64,000 nucleotides of DNA, from positions 1-64,000 of the forward strand of contig DAOMFV010000012.1 in the NCBI GenBank assembly GCA_035430005.1. The letters run 5' to 3'. The notes beneath the pieces were generated by a model. That model ran no database searches. It was not told the origin of the DNA and saw only the letters and a program-made list of their open reading frames with translations. The first letter of the stretch is position 1. Each line of letters begins with the position of its first letter. The DNA comes from JAEUIE01 sp035430005. Its GTDB lineage: Bacteria; Planctomycetota; Planctomycetia; Gemmatales; HRBIN36. This document shows positions 41,548 to 50,522 of this stretch, piece by piece. The position numbers and the translations under genes are program-made.

Positions 41548-42114
41548 CTAACTCTTCATCGAACGAACGAAGAAGCTGCCCCCACACGCCAGAATCACGA
41601 AGCCGATGGCGATGACGAAATGCCCGGCATAGGGGAAGGTCACAAACCGGCCGCTCTTGTTGCCAAACCAGAGAAACAACCCGCCGGCCATCACAGCGAG
41701 ACCGACCAGGGGCAGGACGATCCCCAGCAGCATACTGATGACAGGATTATCCTGGCAGAATTTGTGAAACACCGCCGTGCTGATCGCCTCATCGGCAGGT
41801 TCAGGCTTGGCTCCCTGAGCCGTCAACACCGTTTTGACTTCGTCCTGGGTTTTACCCTGGTTGAGAAGGGCCAGGGCGTCGGCAACGAAGATGCGCTGCT
41901 GGGCCAGTTCGATGATCTTAGCAGCCTGCGCGGCTTCCAGTTTTTGGCTCATCAGGTTTTGGTGTGTGACTTCCAGGGAAGAGCCTCCTCGCAGCATCTC
42001 TCGGGCTTCCGAAATCAGTTTCTTTTTGAGGCGTTCGTTCTGAAGCCAGACGAAGCCGATGAGGCCAAGCACCAGGATTCCAAAGCCACCGAGGTAAAGA
42101 GGCAGGTATTCCAT
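41548..42114 (-). CDS. Membrane protein with duplicated short helical motif, unknown function
   Basis: The 188-residue product has an N-terminal helix (LYLGGFGILVLGLIGFVWLQ), a cytoplasmic-looking middle, and two C-terminal helices (VISMLLGIVLPLVGLAVMAGGLF, AGHFVIAIGFVILACGGSFFV). The middle holds two copies of a roughly 40-residue pattern, AREMLRGGSSLEVTHQNLMSQ-x-EAAQAAKIIELAQQRI and ALALLNQGKTQDEVKTVLTAQG-x-ADEAI. A similar single copy occurs in the next gene upstream (42182-42454). GGAGCAGAT precedes the start, nearly the same leader as that gene. Family not recognised. Confidence 0.78.
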   Translation of the reverse strand: MEYLPLYLGGFGILVLGLIGFVWLQNERLKKKLISEAREMLRGGSSLEVTHQNLMSQKLEAAQAAKIIELAQQRIFVADALALLNQGKTQDEVKTVLTAQGAKPEPADEAISTAVFHKFCQDNPVISMLLGIVLPLVGLAVMAGGLFLWFGNKSGRFVTFPYAGHFVIAIGFVILACGGSFFVRSMKS

Positions 42115-42181
42115 TGATCTGCTCCAACGTGTGCAGGTACACGCATCCTACCAAAGGAATCTCAAAAGAAGCGGCAGGGTC

Positions 42182-42454
42182 TTAACGAGTGTGTTGCAGG
42201 TTTGTCAGAGTTCCGCCCTGTTCTCGAATGAATCGTTGCTGAGCAGCCAGGACAATTTTGGCTGCGTGCTCCGCCTTGACTCCATGCGCAACAAGATGCT
42301 CCTCGACTGTCTTTTCATCGGGACAGTAGCGCAACATCCCTTTTGAGTAGACGATCAACTGTCGAGTTAGTCTGGTGTGTAATACCAATGCCAACGTGTA
42401 CATGGAAATAGCCACCAGGAATATACTGGTGAAATAAAGCGTCCCATTCTCCAT
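42182..42454 (-). CDS. Small membrane protein, partial paralogue of the 41548-42114 gene
   Basis: The product is 90 residues with an N-terminal helix (LYFTSIFLVAISMYTLALVLH) and one copy of the motif GMLRYCPDEKTVEEHLVAHGVKAEHAAKIVLAAQQRF, clearly related to those of the downstream gene. GGAGCAGATTG lies before ATG 42454. The gap to the downstream gene is 67 bp, so they probably form an operon. It is divergent from the large pseudocaspase operon, 222 bp away. Confidence 0.75.
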   Translation of the reverse strand: MENGTLYFTSIFLVAISMYTLALVLHTRLTRQLIVYSKGMLRYCPDEKTVEEHLVAHGVKAEHAAKIVLAAQQRFIREQGGTLTNLQHTR

Positions 42455-42676
42455 CAATCTGCTCCGTGTGAAGGTCCTCTACCCGCTCAGCACGGATTTC
42501 AGAAAAAAATGCCTCGCTTTCACGAGATATAGGGTGAAGGCCAGAAAGAGCCTTTCATTTCTGACATCAATCAACGTCGATCTCTTCCTTTGCGCCAGAC
42601 CTGAAGATTCATTTGAGAGTTGCGAATGAGTTTGTTAAGCTAAGTCATATTAATGCACCATTGAGGAAATGAAGTA

Positions 42677-45600
42677 ATGCCACAGGACGCAAATCAACCC
42701 AAAGGCTGGCGGGGCGATGGCAACCAGCCTAAACGAACCGCAAAGTATGGTTGGAAGCCGAAATCGGCGGGCATTGAGAAATCTCTTTTAATGCGTCGTG
42801 GCACGCAGGTGAGTTTGGCGCTGAGTGTGCTCATGTGCATGGCAGTGATGGTATTCTTGTACCTCCTGTGGAGACCCCCTGAGCAAACCAGCATCATAAT
42901 TGTTGCCGCCAGGCCTTCTGCAGATGCCACCGATTTGCGGGCTCCGCTGGACTTCCATGGTTGGGAGGGTTGTCAGAAATTGATGCGCTATGTGAAAGAC
43001 GCTAAGGATATCAAAGCTGCAGAAATTCTGCCCAAAGACAAAGACCACTTATCCTTATCAGATCAGAACAGCCTTCTTGAACTAGTCACCCTGGTGCAGA
43101 ACAGCAAAACCAGCAGAGTGATTGTCTATTTCGGCCTCTTTGGTTTCGCTGGAGAACATGGCCCCTGTTTATTTGGCTCACATGGCGAGATCATCCAGGT
43201 GAGCAAAATCATTGAGGAATTGGGAAAAGTTGCCGGGAAAGGTAAGGATATCGTCCTCCTTTTCGATGCTGCCCGCTTGCCAGTCGCCCCGGAACTCGGA
43301 GTTTTGCGCAACGACTTTGTGAGTTCACTTAAGGAGAATTTGGGTGAAAAGATCAAAAATACGAACCATCTTGCGGTGATCTGTAGCAGCAGCCCTGAAG
43401 AGCGTGCCTGGAACAGCGATGAATGGGGTTGTTCTGTTTTCCTTCAGCAGGTGATTGAAGCGTTACGTGGAAAGGCCAAAGGCAAGAGTGACGATATTAC
43501 GCTGATTCAATTCTTTAAGACGGTCGAGGAGGAAACCAAACGTTGGACCCAACTGCGCTTTGTGAGCCCGCAAATCCCGACTCTATTCTGTTCTGATGAA
43601 ATGAAATCTGAAAAGAGTCCCGTCATTGTCACCCAGCAAAATAAGCATGAACCACTGAAAGACACCGAAGCCTCTAACGCACCCGGGTACGACTGGGTAG
43701 TCAATGCTGACACGCATTTGGAAAAGCTCAAGAAACATTACATTGACACCTCCAATCTGGCCAAAGCCAGGCCGCACCCGGCTGTCTATACTCCGGTTTC
43801 CTGGCGGCGGTATCGTGAGTTGCTGGTCAGACTGGAGCAAGCTGTTCGTATGAATGGCATCATGGCATCAGACACAGCAAGAAAACTGGACGATGAATTA
43901 ATCACATTGGAACAGTTCATCAGCAAATCGCAAGCTCTAGGCTTTGAAAAAGTTAGGGATACCAACACCATCTGGCCCATCATACTGGCTGGCAAAGCAG
44001 AGGAAGTTGAAACAGCAGACGTGTTCGCAGGGAATACGGCAAATTTGGCTCAGGAAACGTTCCACAAACCCTTCAACAGCGCTGATCCACCACCTCCAGG
44101 CGCCGAACTACACCTGGCGTACAAGCTGGCGCAGTTCTGGGATAAAGGTTCTAAGCCATTACCAGATACCTTGAAACTCGCCATCGAGACCCGCCAACTG
44201 GCGGAACGGGCCGCTCTCGGCTGCCCTGCGAAACCTATGGAGTATTTCTACACCGAACGGCTTTGGGAATGGATACAACCTGAACTCGAGAAACTGGATG
44301 CCAGGCGGCGCATCGCTGAAGACTATCTCTTCAGTGATGAACATCAAAAAGCTGTCGAGGACTTGAATGCGTTGAAACTGGAATATCAGACTCTGATCAA
44401 CAAATGTCTGCCGCTGCAAAAAGCCTGGGATGTGTATCATTATGCCGTCTCTGAAGCCTCCTTCCTCACGAAGTGGCATGTCTTTTGCGCGGAAGAATTG
44501 CAAGACAAAGACAAAGCAACGCGTCTCCAGGAGCTTTGGCGGGAGGTTCATCTATTGGAAGAAAACTTGCGGACAATCAAATTGGAAGAATACTTCCGGA
44601 CAGTCAATCGGGATTCTACTGCCAAAGAGATGGAGGAGATGGTGAAAAGATGCCGGGAGATCAATCTGTTGATGAAAACAGAGATGAAGGACTTCCTTAT
44701 TGCGGCCAACGATAAAATCGAAAAGGCGGCTGGTTCGCAAATTCCCCGGCATCAACTTGAGCTGCTGCTGTCGTTCCCCTGGCCGATTCCGAGAGAGAGC
44801 GATGCTGACAATAGACCGGTTGCAGATCGAGTGCTCGCCATCAACAAAGCTCGCGGAGCTAGCAGAGATTTGCACAAGACCGAAGGCCCAAGCAATATTA
44901 CCCCCGATCCGAAAGTCTTGGACAAGATCGTTCAGTATCGAGGCGAATTGATTAAATCGATGATGCAGAAGGTCAATCCACGTTCCGATTCATTCCCCTT
45001 CGATGGTGGCCAAAAACAAGCGAAGGAGTTGGGCAAAGAGATAGAAGCATTTTGGAGGATGTTGGCTGTTGAAGGAGCCAAAGAACAAAAGCTTGATCTT
45101 GCAGATGTCAATTCTCGATATGCCTTGGCATTTACTGCAGGAACACCTGTCGAAGTCGCCCTGAACCAGCGCGATGCAAGGTATCGAACGCTCCTGAGAG
45201 AGCACGCCAAGCGTATTTGTCGGGATCACTGGTACGATGAGACGACGGCCTATTTCAAAGCAACTGCTGATAAGTACCTGAATAACGAGGGCGTTTTTTT
45301 TATTGATCCAGATAAGGACAATGACCCGGAGCTAAGGGACTTGTTGAAAACGGACCAACTGAAATGGAAACCCTCTACGTTAGAGAGGGCTTGGACGAGT
45401 GAGCCGAGCCGGGAATGGCCAATCGAAGTAGAGAATCCACTCAAGAAGATCGAAGGTCGGATTACGCTCTGGGCTGAAAACGGTACCGAGACGGCAATCA
45501 TGTTGAAAGAGGGGGGGGAGCGACGACTCTCGATGCCGCTGAACGAAGCCAGGCGAACGCTCACTTTGGAAGCCAAGGATGCCAGCGGCGTGGAAAAGAG

Positions 45601-47599
45601 GAAAATCGATCTGGCGTTTGCACCCAAAGCTTATTTCCGGGGGCAGAAGCCCTATGAGAGTATGGGTTTTTCCCTCAATCGCCAGCCTAGCTTGATTGTG
45701 ACGGAACATCCCATGAAGGAAGGCGGGACGTTTACGTTGACCAAGGCAAAGGACTTACGTTTGGGATTGGGGCATTTGGCGATTGTGTTGGATTATTCAC
45801 ATAGTATGAGAGTGAGTGGTGAGGCTACCAAATACAACAAGGACGGCAAGGCTATCGACTGGAATTGGCGGCGAGAGGATAGTCGTATTCGGCAAGCCAT
45901 TGATGGATTGGACAAACTGCTGAAAACTTTGTCTGATGATGTAAATGAAATTGATCTAAGTATTCATGTTTTCAGTGAGGAGAACGAAAAGACGAAAGCA
46001 ATTCAAGAAAAGATTAGTTTCAAAGAAGGAGATCCGTTACGAAGTGACAAAATCCAGGATTTGACGCAGCAGATAGAAATTACTGAAATGTTCATTGGCA
46101 TACTTAAGAAACGAGGTGGCAAGCGAGTATTAGTACCTCATGATAATAAGATGCCAGAACTTACTTTGGATGAATTTGGTATGCAACTACAGCGACTAAC
46201 ACCCTATTCAAGTACTCCTCTGCTAAAATCGATGATTGGGGCCGTCAAACCTGTAAGAAATAAGCAGAACGTTACCTTACTTGTTTTGACTGATGGTGCC
46301 GATACATCGCTTGGAGAACTGGAAAAAACAGACGATGCCAAGATTGATACTCTCAGGAAAAGCTTTGAGAATGAGTTTTTCAATAGCGGATTATCAATCA
46401 ACATTATTCTGTTCACCACTGATAAAGACGAAAAGGCTATTGCACATAGGCAGTTCAAAGAATTCAAGAGCGACACAAGTTCGTGCGTAGTAAAGGAAGC
46501 TATTGATTCGCAAGAGCTTCTGATAGCCTTGAAAGATTCATTCAAGGCAAGAATGGAAGTTTTTGATAAGAGTAATCAAGCCATACATTCAAAGGAAAAG
46601 GATTCTCCACCATATTTTACTGCCCAAAAGATAAACTCAACAATAGGAGAACTGTCTATTTCTCCTCTACTTACAACTGGCACCTATGACTCCCAAGTTC
46701 GTGTTGATAAGCAGCTGTTATCTTTTTTCCCAGGTGATCACTTATTTATCAAGTTGGAAAATGCGCCTCGAGGAGTGAAGTACAAACGAGAATTGTTCAA
46801 AGACGTGCTACCATTCAGCCAACCCGGACCATCTGAACGCTACATTCCTGGAGAAATCGACGGCAAGAAGACGCTGTGGCATTTGACTGTGGCGGAGAAT
46901 CTCGCTCCTGGACACTTGAGGCTAACACTCGAACACGAAAAACATCGAGTGGAATCCTCAGAAGGAACTCTACCTGTTCTCAGCATGTACCGACCGGAAT
47001 TCGTCTGGTGGGATGTCAAGGCTGTGGGAACGAGCGGAAAAGAGCAGCCAGCTCAAGGCACGATTCACATCACCAAACTGCCACATTACTACGCGCCCGG
47101 TTGGGATATCGATCAAATAGGAACCAAGAAGGATGAGAAGCTCAGGTTTCAGGCATGGGTTAGTGAAAATATTATTCAAAAGCAGCACCTCCATTCTTTT
47201 GTTCGTAGTGAATTGAAAAAGAACAACGATTGGCAAAAAATCAACAACCAGCTAATATCTGTTTCGTGCGAAACGCATGATCTCACGAATGGTTCTCAAC
47301 CGATCTCGAAGCAGGTTCCTTGCCTAGTGGTACGTTATCGACTAAGCAGTTCTGAACAACGTGTCTGGTTCGAAAAGCCTACTAGTAGCGTGAATCGATC
47401 GGATCACTATTACTTTCCTGATGCTCAGACGATGACAGTATTCTTTTCTCCGTTTAACCCCGAAGGCGATCCCGACGAGAAACTCTCGTTGGAAATGATC
47501 GACCTGGACAACTTCAAGCAACTCAAAAAGCCCGTCGTTGACACCAAAATTGACGTGTTCAAGAACTGGCAAGGTCCTCCGAATCTCGACAGCAAGTAA
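42677..47599 (+). CDS. Large membrane-anchored protein: degenerate caspase-like domain, long helical region, VWA domain
   Basis: The 1640-residue product has one membrane helix at about 44-66 (VSLALSVLMCMAVMVFLYLLW), so most of it faces the periplasm. Residues 72-300 resemble the caspase (C14) fold, but the His motif reads YFGLFG (Phe155 where His is expected) and the Cys motif reads LLFDAAR (Ala199 for Cys), so it should be inactive. A long helical stretch follows to about 900. A VWA domain at about 1030-1290 has an intact metal-site DYSHS (1039-1043), SSTPLLKSM and LTDGADTS. The last 300 residues look beta-rich. The next gene is 20 bp away and shares the caspase-like feature. The stretch from about 45.7 to 47.4 kb is more AT-rich than the first half. 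Confidence 0.85.
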   Translation: MPQDANQPKGWRGDGNQPKRTAKYGWKPKSAGIEKSLLMRRGTQVSLALSVLMCMAVMVFLYLLWRPPEQTSIIIVAARPSADATDLRAPLDFHGWEGCQKLMRYVKDAKDIKAAEILPKDKDHLSLSDQNSLLELVTLVQNSKTSRVIVYFGLFGFAGEHGPCLFGSHGEIIQVSKIIEELGKVAGKGKDIVLLFDAARLPVAPELGVLRNDFVSSLKENLGEKIKNTNHLAVICSSSPEERAWNSDEWGCSVFLQQVIEALRGKAKGKSDDITLIQFFKTVEEETKRWTQLRFVSPQIPTLFCSDEMKSEKSPVIVTQQNKHEPLKDTEASNAPGYDWVVNADTHLEKLKKHYIDTSNLAKARPHPAVYTPVSWRRYRELLVRLEQAVRMNGIMASDTARKLDDELITLEQFISKSQALGFEKVRDTNTIWPIILAGKAEEVETADVFAGNTANLAQETFHKPFNSADPPPPGAELHLAYKLAQFWDKGSKPLPDTLKLAIETRQLAERAALGCPAKPMEYFYTERLWEWIQPELEKLDARRRIAEDYLFSDEHQKAVEDLNALKLEYQTLINKCLPLQKAWDVYHYAVSEASFLTKWHVFCAEELQDKDKATRLQELWREVHLLEENLRTIKLEEYFRTVNRDSTAKEMEEMVKRCREINLLMKTEMKDFLIAANDKIEKAAGSQIPRHQLELLLSFPWPIPRESDADNRPVADRVLAINKARGASRDLHKTEGPSNITPDPKVLDKIVQYRGELIKSMMQKVNPRSDSFPFDGGQKQAKELGKEIEAFWRMLAVEGAKEQKLDLADVNSRYALAFTAGTPVEVALNQRDARYRTLLREHAKRICRDHWYDETTAYFKATADKYLNNEGVFFIDPDKDNDPELRDLLKTDQLKWKPSTLERAWTSEPSREWPIEVENPLKKIEGRITLWAENGTETAIMLKEGGERRLSMPLNEARRTLTLEAKDASGVEKRKIDLAFAPKAYFRGQKPYESMGFSLNRQPSLIVTEHPMKEGGTFTLTKAKDLRLGLGHLAIVLDYSHSMRVSGEATKYNKDGKAIDWNWRREDSRIRQAIDGLDKLLKTLSDDVNEIDLSIHVFSEENEKTKAIQEKISFKEGDPLRSDKIQDLTQQIEITEMFIGILKKRGGKRVLVPHDNKMPELTLDEFGMQLQRLTPYSSTPLLKSMIGAVKPVRNKQNVTLLVLTDGADTSLGELEKTDDAKIDTLRKSFENEFFNSGLSINIILFTTDKDEKAIAHRQFKEFKSDTSSCVVKEAIDSQELLIALKDSFKARMEVFDKSNQAIHSKEKDSPPYFTAQKINSTIGELSISPLLTTGTYDSQVRVDKQLLSFFPGDHLFIKLENAPRGVKYKRELFKDVLPFSQPGPSERYIPGEIDGKKTLWHLTVAENLAPGHLRLTLEHEKHRVESSEGTLPVLSMYRPEFVWWDVKAVGTSGKEQPAQGTIHITKLPHYYAPGWDIDQIGTKKDEKLRFQAWVSENIIQKQHLHSFVRSELKKNNDWQKINNQLISVSCETHDLTNGSQPISKQVPCLVVRYRLSSSEQRVWFEKPTSSVNRSDHYYFPDAQTMTVFFSPFNPEGDPDEKLSLEMIDLDNFKQLKKPVVDTKIDVFKNWQGPPNLDSK

Positions 47600-47619
47600 T
47601 ACCCCAGGAACCGCCCAAC

Positions 47620-50436
47620 ATGTCTGAAGCGAAGCCTGTTCCTTCTGGTCCTGAACGCCGTTGGCGGAAGGAGCAACCTTCGGAGTTCAAGAGCATCGAG
47701 AGGCGCGGACGGATGGCGATCTTGGCCATCGGCGCGGTCGTGCTGGCCGGTATCCTCATCGGAAGTTTATTCATGTGGGGAAGCGCTAAGCAAACCCATC
47801 TCGATTGCTACCCCTATGGCAGATACGACAACGAACTACGGGCACCGGCCCCCTGGTTCTTTCACGACGCAAACCAACTCTATCAGACCTTTGGCGTTCT
47901 GGAGACCAGAAACCCTCTTACTAAGTTGCAGCACGACTTCCTCATCAGTGATCTGAAGAGTCGTAAAGAAGAAACCATCATCATCTATATCGCAGGTCGG
48001 GGCATTGCGCGGAATAACAAGGTCTACGTACTGCCCAGCGACGCAACGGACGTTGAGTCCAGTTGGATTTCGCTTGCTTCCATTATCGAGGCAATTACAG
48101 AAAGCCCATCAAAACACAAACTGTTGCTGTTAGACATCGCCGGCACTGCGCCCAATCTCTACACCGGGCCATTGCAGGACAGCATCGCCAATAAGATTGA
48201 TGACTATCTCGCCAAAACGTCGCCTCCCCCTTTCCCCATGCTGACCTCTTGCTCTAGAGATGAAACCAGCAACGTCATGGCTGTCACGGGCAGCAGCGTC
48301 TTTGGTCATTACCTGAATCAGGGGCTACAGGGATTAGCGAATGGCTTTGTCGACGGTCATAAAGATCAAGAAATCACCGTCAAGGAACTGGTGAAGTTTG
48401 TCAACACACGAGTCAATCGCTGGACTTGCCTGAACCTGGGACGAACGCAAACCCCCAAGTGTTACGGCCCAGAGGATATTGATTTCCTGGTAGTCCATCG
48501 ACATAAAATAGCAAACTGGCTGGAAGAGCTACCCAAGCCTGCTGAAACGCCGGCACCACCCGATGAAAGCAACTTGAAAGACAAGGAGAAGCAGGAGAAT
48601 AACGAGAAAAGAGAGAAAGAGCAAAAGGCGAAAGATCAGGAGAAGCTTAGATTCGTCTTCCCGAAAGAACTGGAAGAAGGCTGGAAGGTTTACGAAGTAG
48701 CCAAGAACACGCCTGAGTACGCGCTGCGCCTGGCCACGTTGAATCGTTTTGCGCATCATCTCCGCCAGTACGAGGGAACGGTGATGTTGTTCAATAACAG
48801 CCCGGAGACCGAGCGAACCCTGAACAAGCGATTGCTTACGGATTTGAGTAAACATGTTACCGATGTCACTTCAGACTTATCCAAAATTGAACTCCAAACA
48901 CGCCTGAAACAGCTTCCTAACAGCATCACTGCCCTGTGGCCCCGAAGCTGGCTGCAACTACGAACCAGGGCACCGAGAGAGATTCCCACCGAACTGGTAG
49001 ATGGCTTTAACAATCTCTATTCTTCGTGGCCAAGCACTTCTGCAGGCAGCGTAAAAGCTGATCCGACGGAGAGGGAAAAAGCGTTTCTTGATCTCGTCAG
49101 CGGCAAGAAGGACGAGAAGAACCCAGCTCCCTCTCGCTATGAGGAAGCTCTGTTTCTTTGCTGGGATAAGCTTTGTGCCGAGGATACTCGCCTCACGCTG
49201 GATCTGTTGAAACGCTCAGTGGATCTGATGACGAAGCTTCTTCCCGATGCCGTGCGCAACAAACTTCATGAGCGATGCAACGAACTGGATATGCTCAGAT
49301 GGATTATCGAACAAAGTGAAGGAGACTCGGAATGGAACTTTTCCGGCAAAGAGTATGAGACAAACAGGGAACTTGGCCAGTATTACTTCGACATGATTCA
49401 CCAATGGCTGATGGCGGAGTATCTGTCTGAGCGATGCGCGAACGGCTATCTGCCAGACGGCGTCGGGTTTGCCAGCCGACAAGCTTCATTGGAATCAGTT
49501 AAGAAGCAGCATCAACGAATAGTCCAACAACTGCTGGAACTCAGAAATAGGAAGAGTTATCGGCCACTCTCCTCAGAAATGGTCGAGTTTGCCAAGCAAT
49601 TCAAGTCTTTGTCCGGTGACTACACTAATTGCCTGAAAGACATGGATCAGGAGCGGGCTGCCCTGGATGCCTGGTGGGCCTCCGTGGCGGTCCTCCAGGC
49701 AACCGCAGAAATGATGGTCAGTGAAGATAATTCCGAGCGTTGGCAGTTGTGGGATACGCTGGCGAATAAGACCCTCCTGTTGAAGCGCCTTCTGAAAGCG
49801 ACGTCTCTGGATCCATCGGCCCGGACCGACGTTATCAAGGCCCGCGACAAACTGGTTAATTCCTTCAACGACCTGAAGGATAACTTGCTGAAGAGTGGCA
49901 ACCAGGAGGGAGTGAAATGGAAATCGTGCCGAGGCATTGAACGAGTGTTGAAATGCGGATTGCTCACCACAGCCGACCGAAGAAAGCTGCATGAGTTACT
50001 CATGAAGCTACAGGAGGAGATTCACATCAGCACGGTGAATATCGAAATTCGAGATGATAAAGGCACAGAACCGCCCACTAAGCCAGAGGCATCGCCTATG
50101 AACTCCGCTCTTCAGGCGGATCGACGAGCTGTCATTTCACGGCAATTGTTATTGCTGGGAGGGTCGACCAGGATGGAAAAAGCCAACACGACACCCTCGG
50201 AAGAGGAGCTGCGAAATGCCTGGACCGAGGAAATGCCCGAGCTCCTTAAGGTCGCCCGCGGCAAAGAGAACTGGCTCGACGCGGCTCGCATCGAAGCGGT
50301 ATTGCCACAAACTAATACAACTGATGCTCTGTTGCAATGGCGACTCAAATCCAGCAAAACGTATTACCTATGGTTGGAAGAGCGACAAAAGCAGCTGGAA
50401 GCCCGGCAATTGCATGTTCCAGACCAACGGAAATAA
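47620..50436 (+). CDS. Second membrane-anchored degenerate caspase-like protein
   Basis: The 938-residue product has a membrane helix at 32-54 (MAILAIGAVVLAGILIGSLFMW) and a clearer caspase-like fold at about 60-300: IIYIAGRG (Arg127 replaces the catalytic His), YVLPSDATD, and LLLLDIAGTAPN (Ala174 replaces the Cys). The order of strands and the VLPSDA step match peptidase C14 proteins, but both catalytic residues are lost. Then come a charged coiled-coil (about 312-346, KDKEKQENNEKREKEQK) and about 550 helical residues without known motifs. It is the second gene of the operon, 20 bp after the first and 86 bp before the third. Confidence 0.85.
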   Translation: MSEAKPVPSGPERRWRKEQPSEFKSIERRGRMAILAIGAVVLAGILIGSLFMWGSAKQTHLDCYPYGRYDNELRAPAPWFFHDANQLYQTFGVLETRNPLTKLQHDFLISDLKSRKEETIIIYIAGRGIARNNKVYVLPSDATDVESSWISLASIIEAITESPSKHKLLLLDIAGTAPNLYTGPLQDSIANKIDDYLAKTSPPPFPMLTSCSRDETSNVMAVTGSSVFGHYLNQGLQGLANGFVDGHKDQEITVKELVKFVNTRVNRWTCLNLGRTQTPKCYGPEDIDFLVVHRHKIANWLEELPKPAETPAPPDESNLKDKEKQENNEKREKEQKAKDQEKLRFVFPKELEEGWKVYEVAKNTPEYALRLATLNRFAHHLRQYEGTVMLFNNSPETERTLNKRLLTDLSKHVTDVTSDLSKIELQTRLKQLPNSITALWPRSWLQLRTRAPREIPTELVDGFNNLYSSWPSTSAGSVKADPTEREKAFLDLVSGKKDEKNPAPSRYEEALFLCWDKLCAEDTRLTLDLLKRSVDLMTKLLPDAVRNKLHERCNELDMLRWIIEQSEGDSEWNFSGKEYETNRELGQYYFDMIHQWLMAEYLSERCANGYLPDGVGFASRQASLESVKKQHQRIVQQLLELRNRKSYRPLSSEMVEFAKQFKSLSGDYTNCLKDMDQERAALDAWWASVAVLQATAEMMVSEDNSERWQLWDTLANKTLLLKRLLKATSLDPSARTDVIKARDKLVNSFNDLKDNLLKSGNQEGVKWKSCRGIERVLKCGLLTTADRRKLHELLMKLQEEIHISTVNIEIRDDKGTEPPTKPEASPMNSALQADRRAVISRQLLLLGGSTRMEKANTTPSEEELRNAWTEEMPELLKVARGKENWLDAARIEAVLPQTNTTDALLQWRLKSSKTYYLWLEERQKQLEARQLHVPDQRK

Positions 50437-50522
50437 ATTGACACTGGCCGCGTTTGCCGCAAGAATAGCCGGTGTCACCATTCGATTTGCTCGCTAGGCC
50501 AGATTGTTTCAAGGATCACGTT

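Noticed and set aside
42677..50436. Active caspase-like proteases (metacaspase or orthocaspase)
   Set aside because: Both His and Cys positions are substituted in each protein, so they are described as degenerate folds, not proteases.
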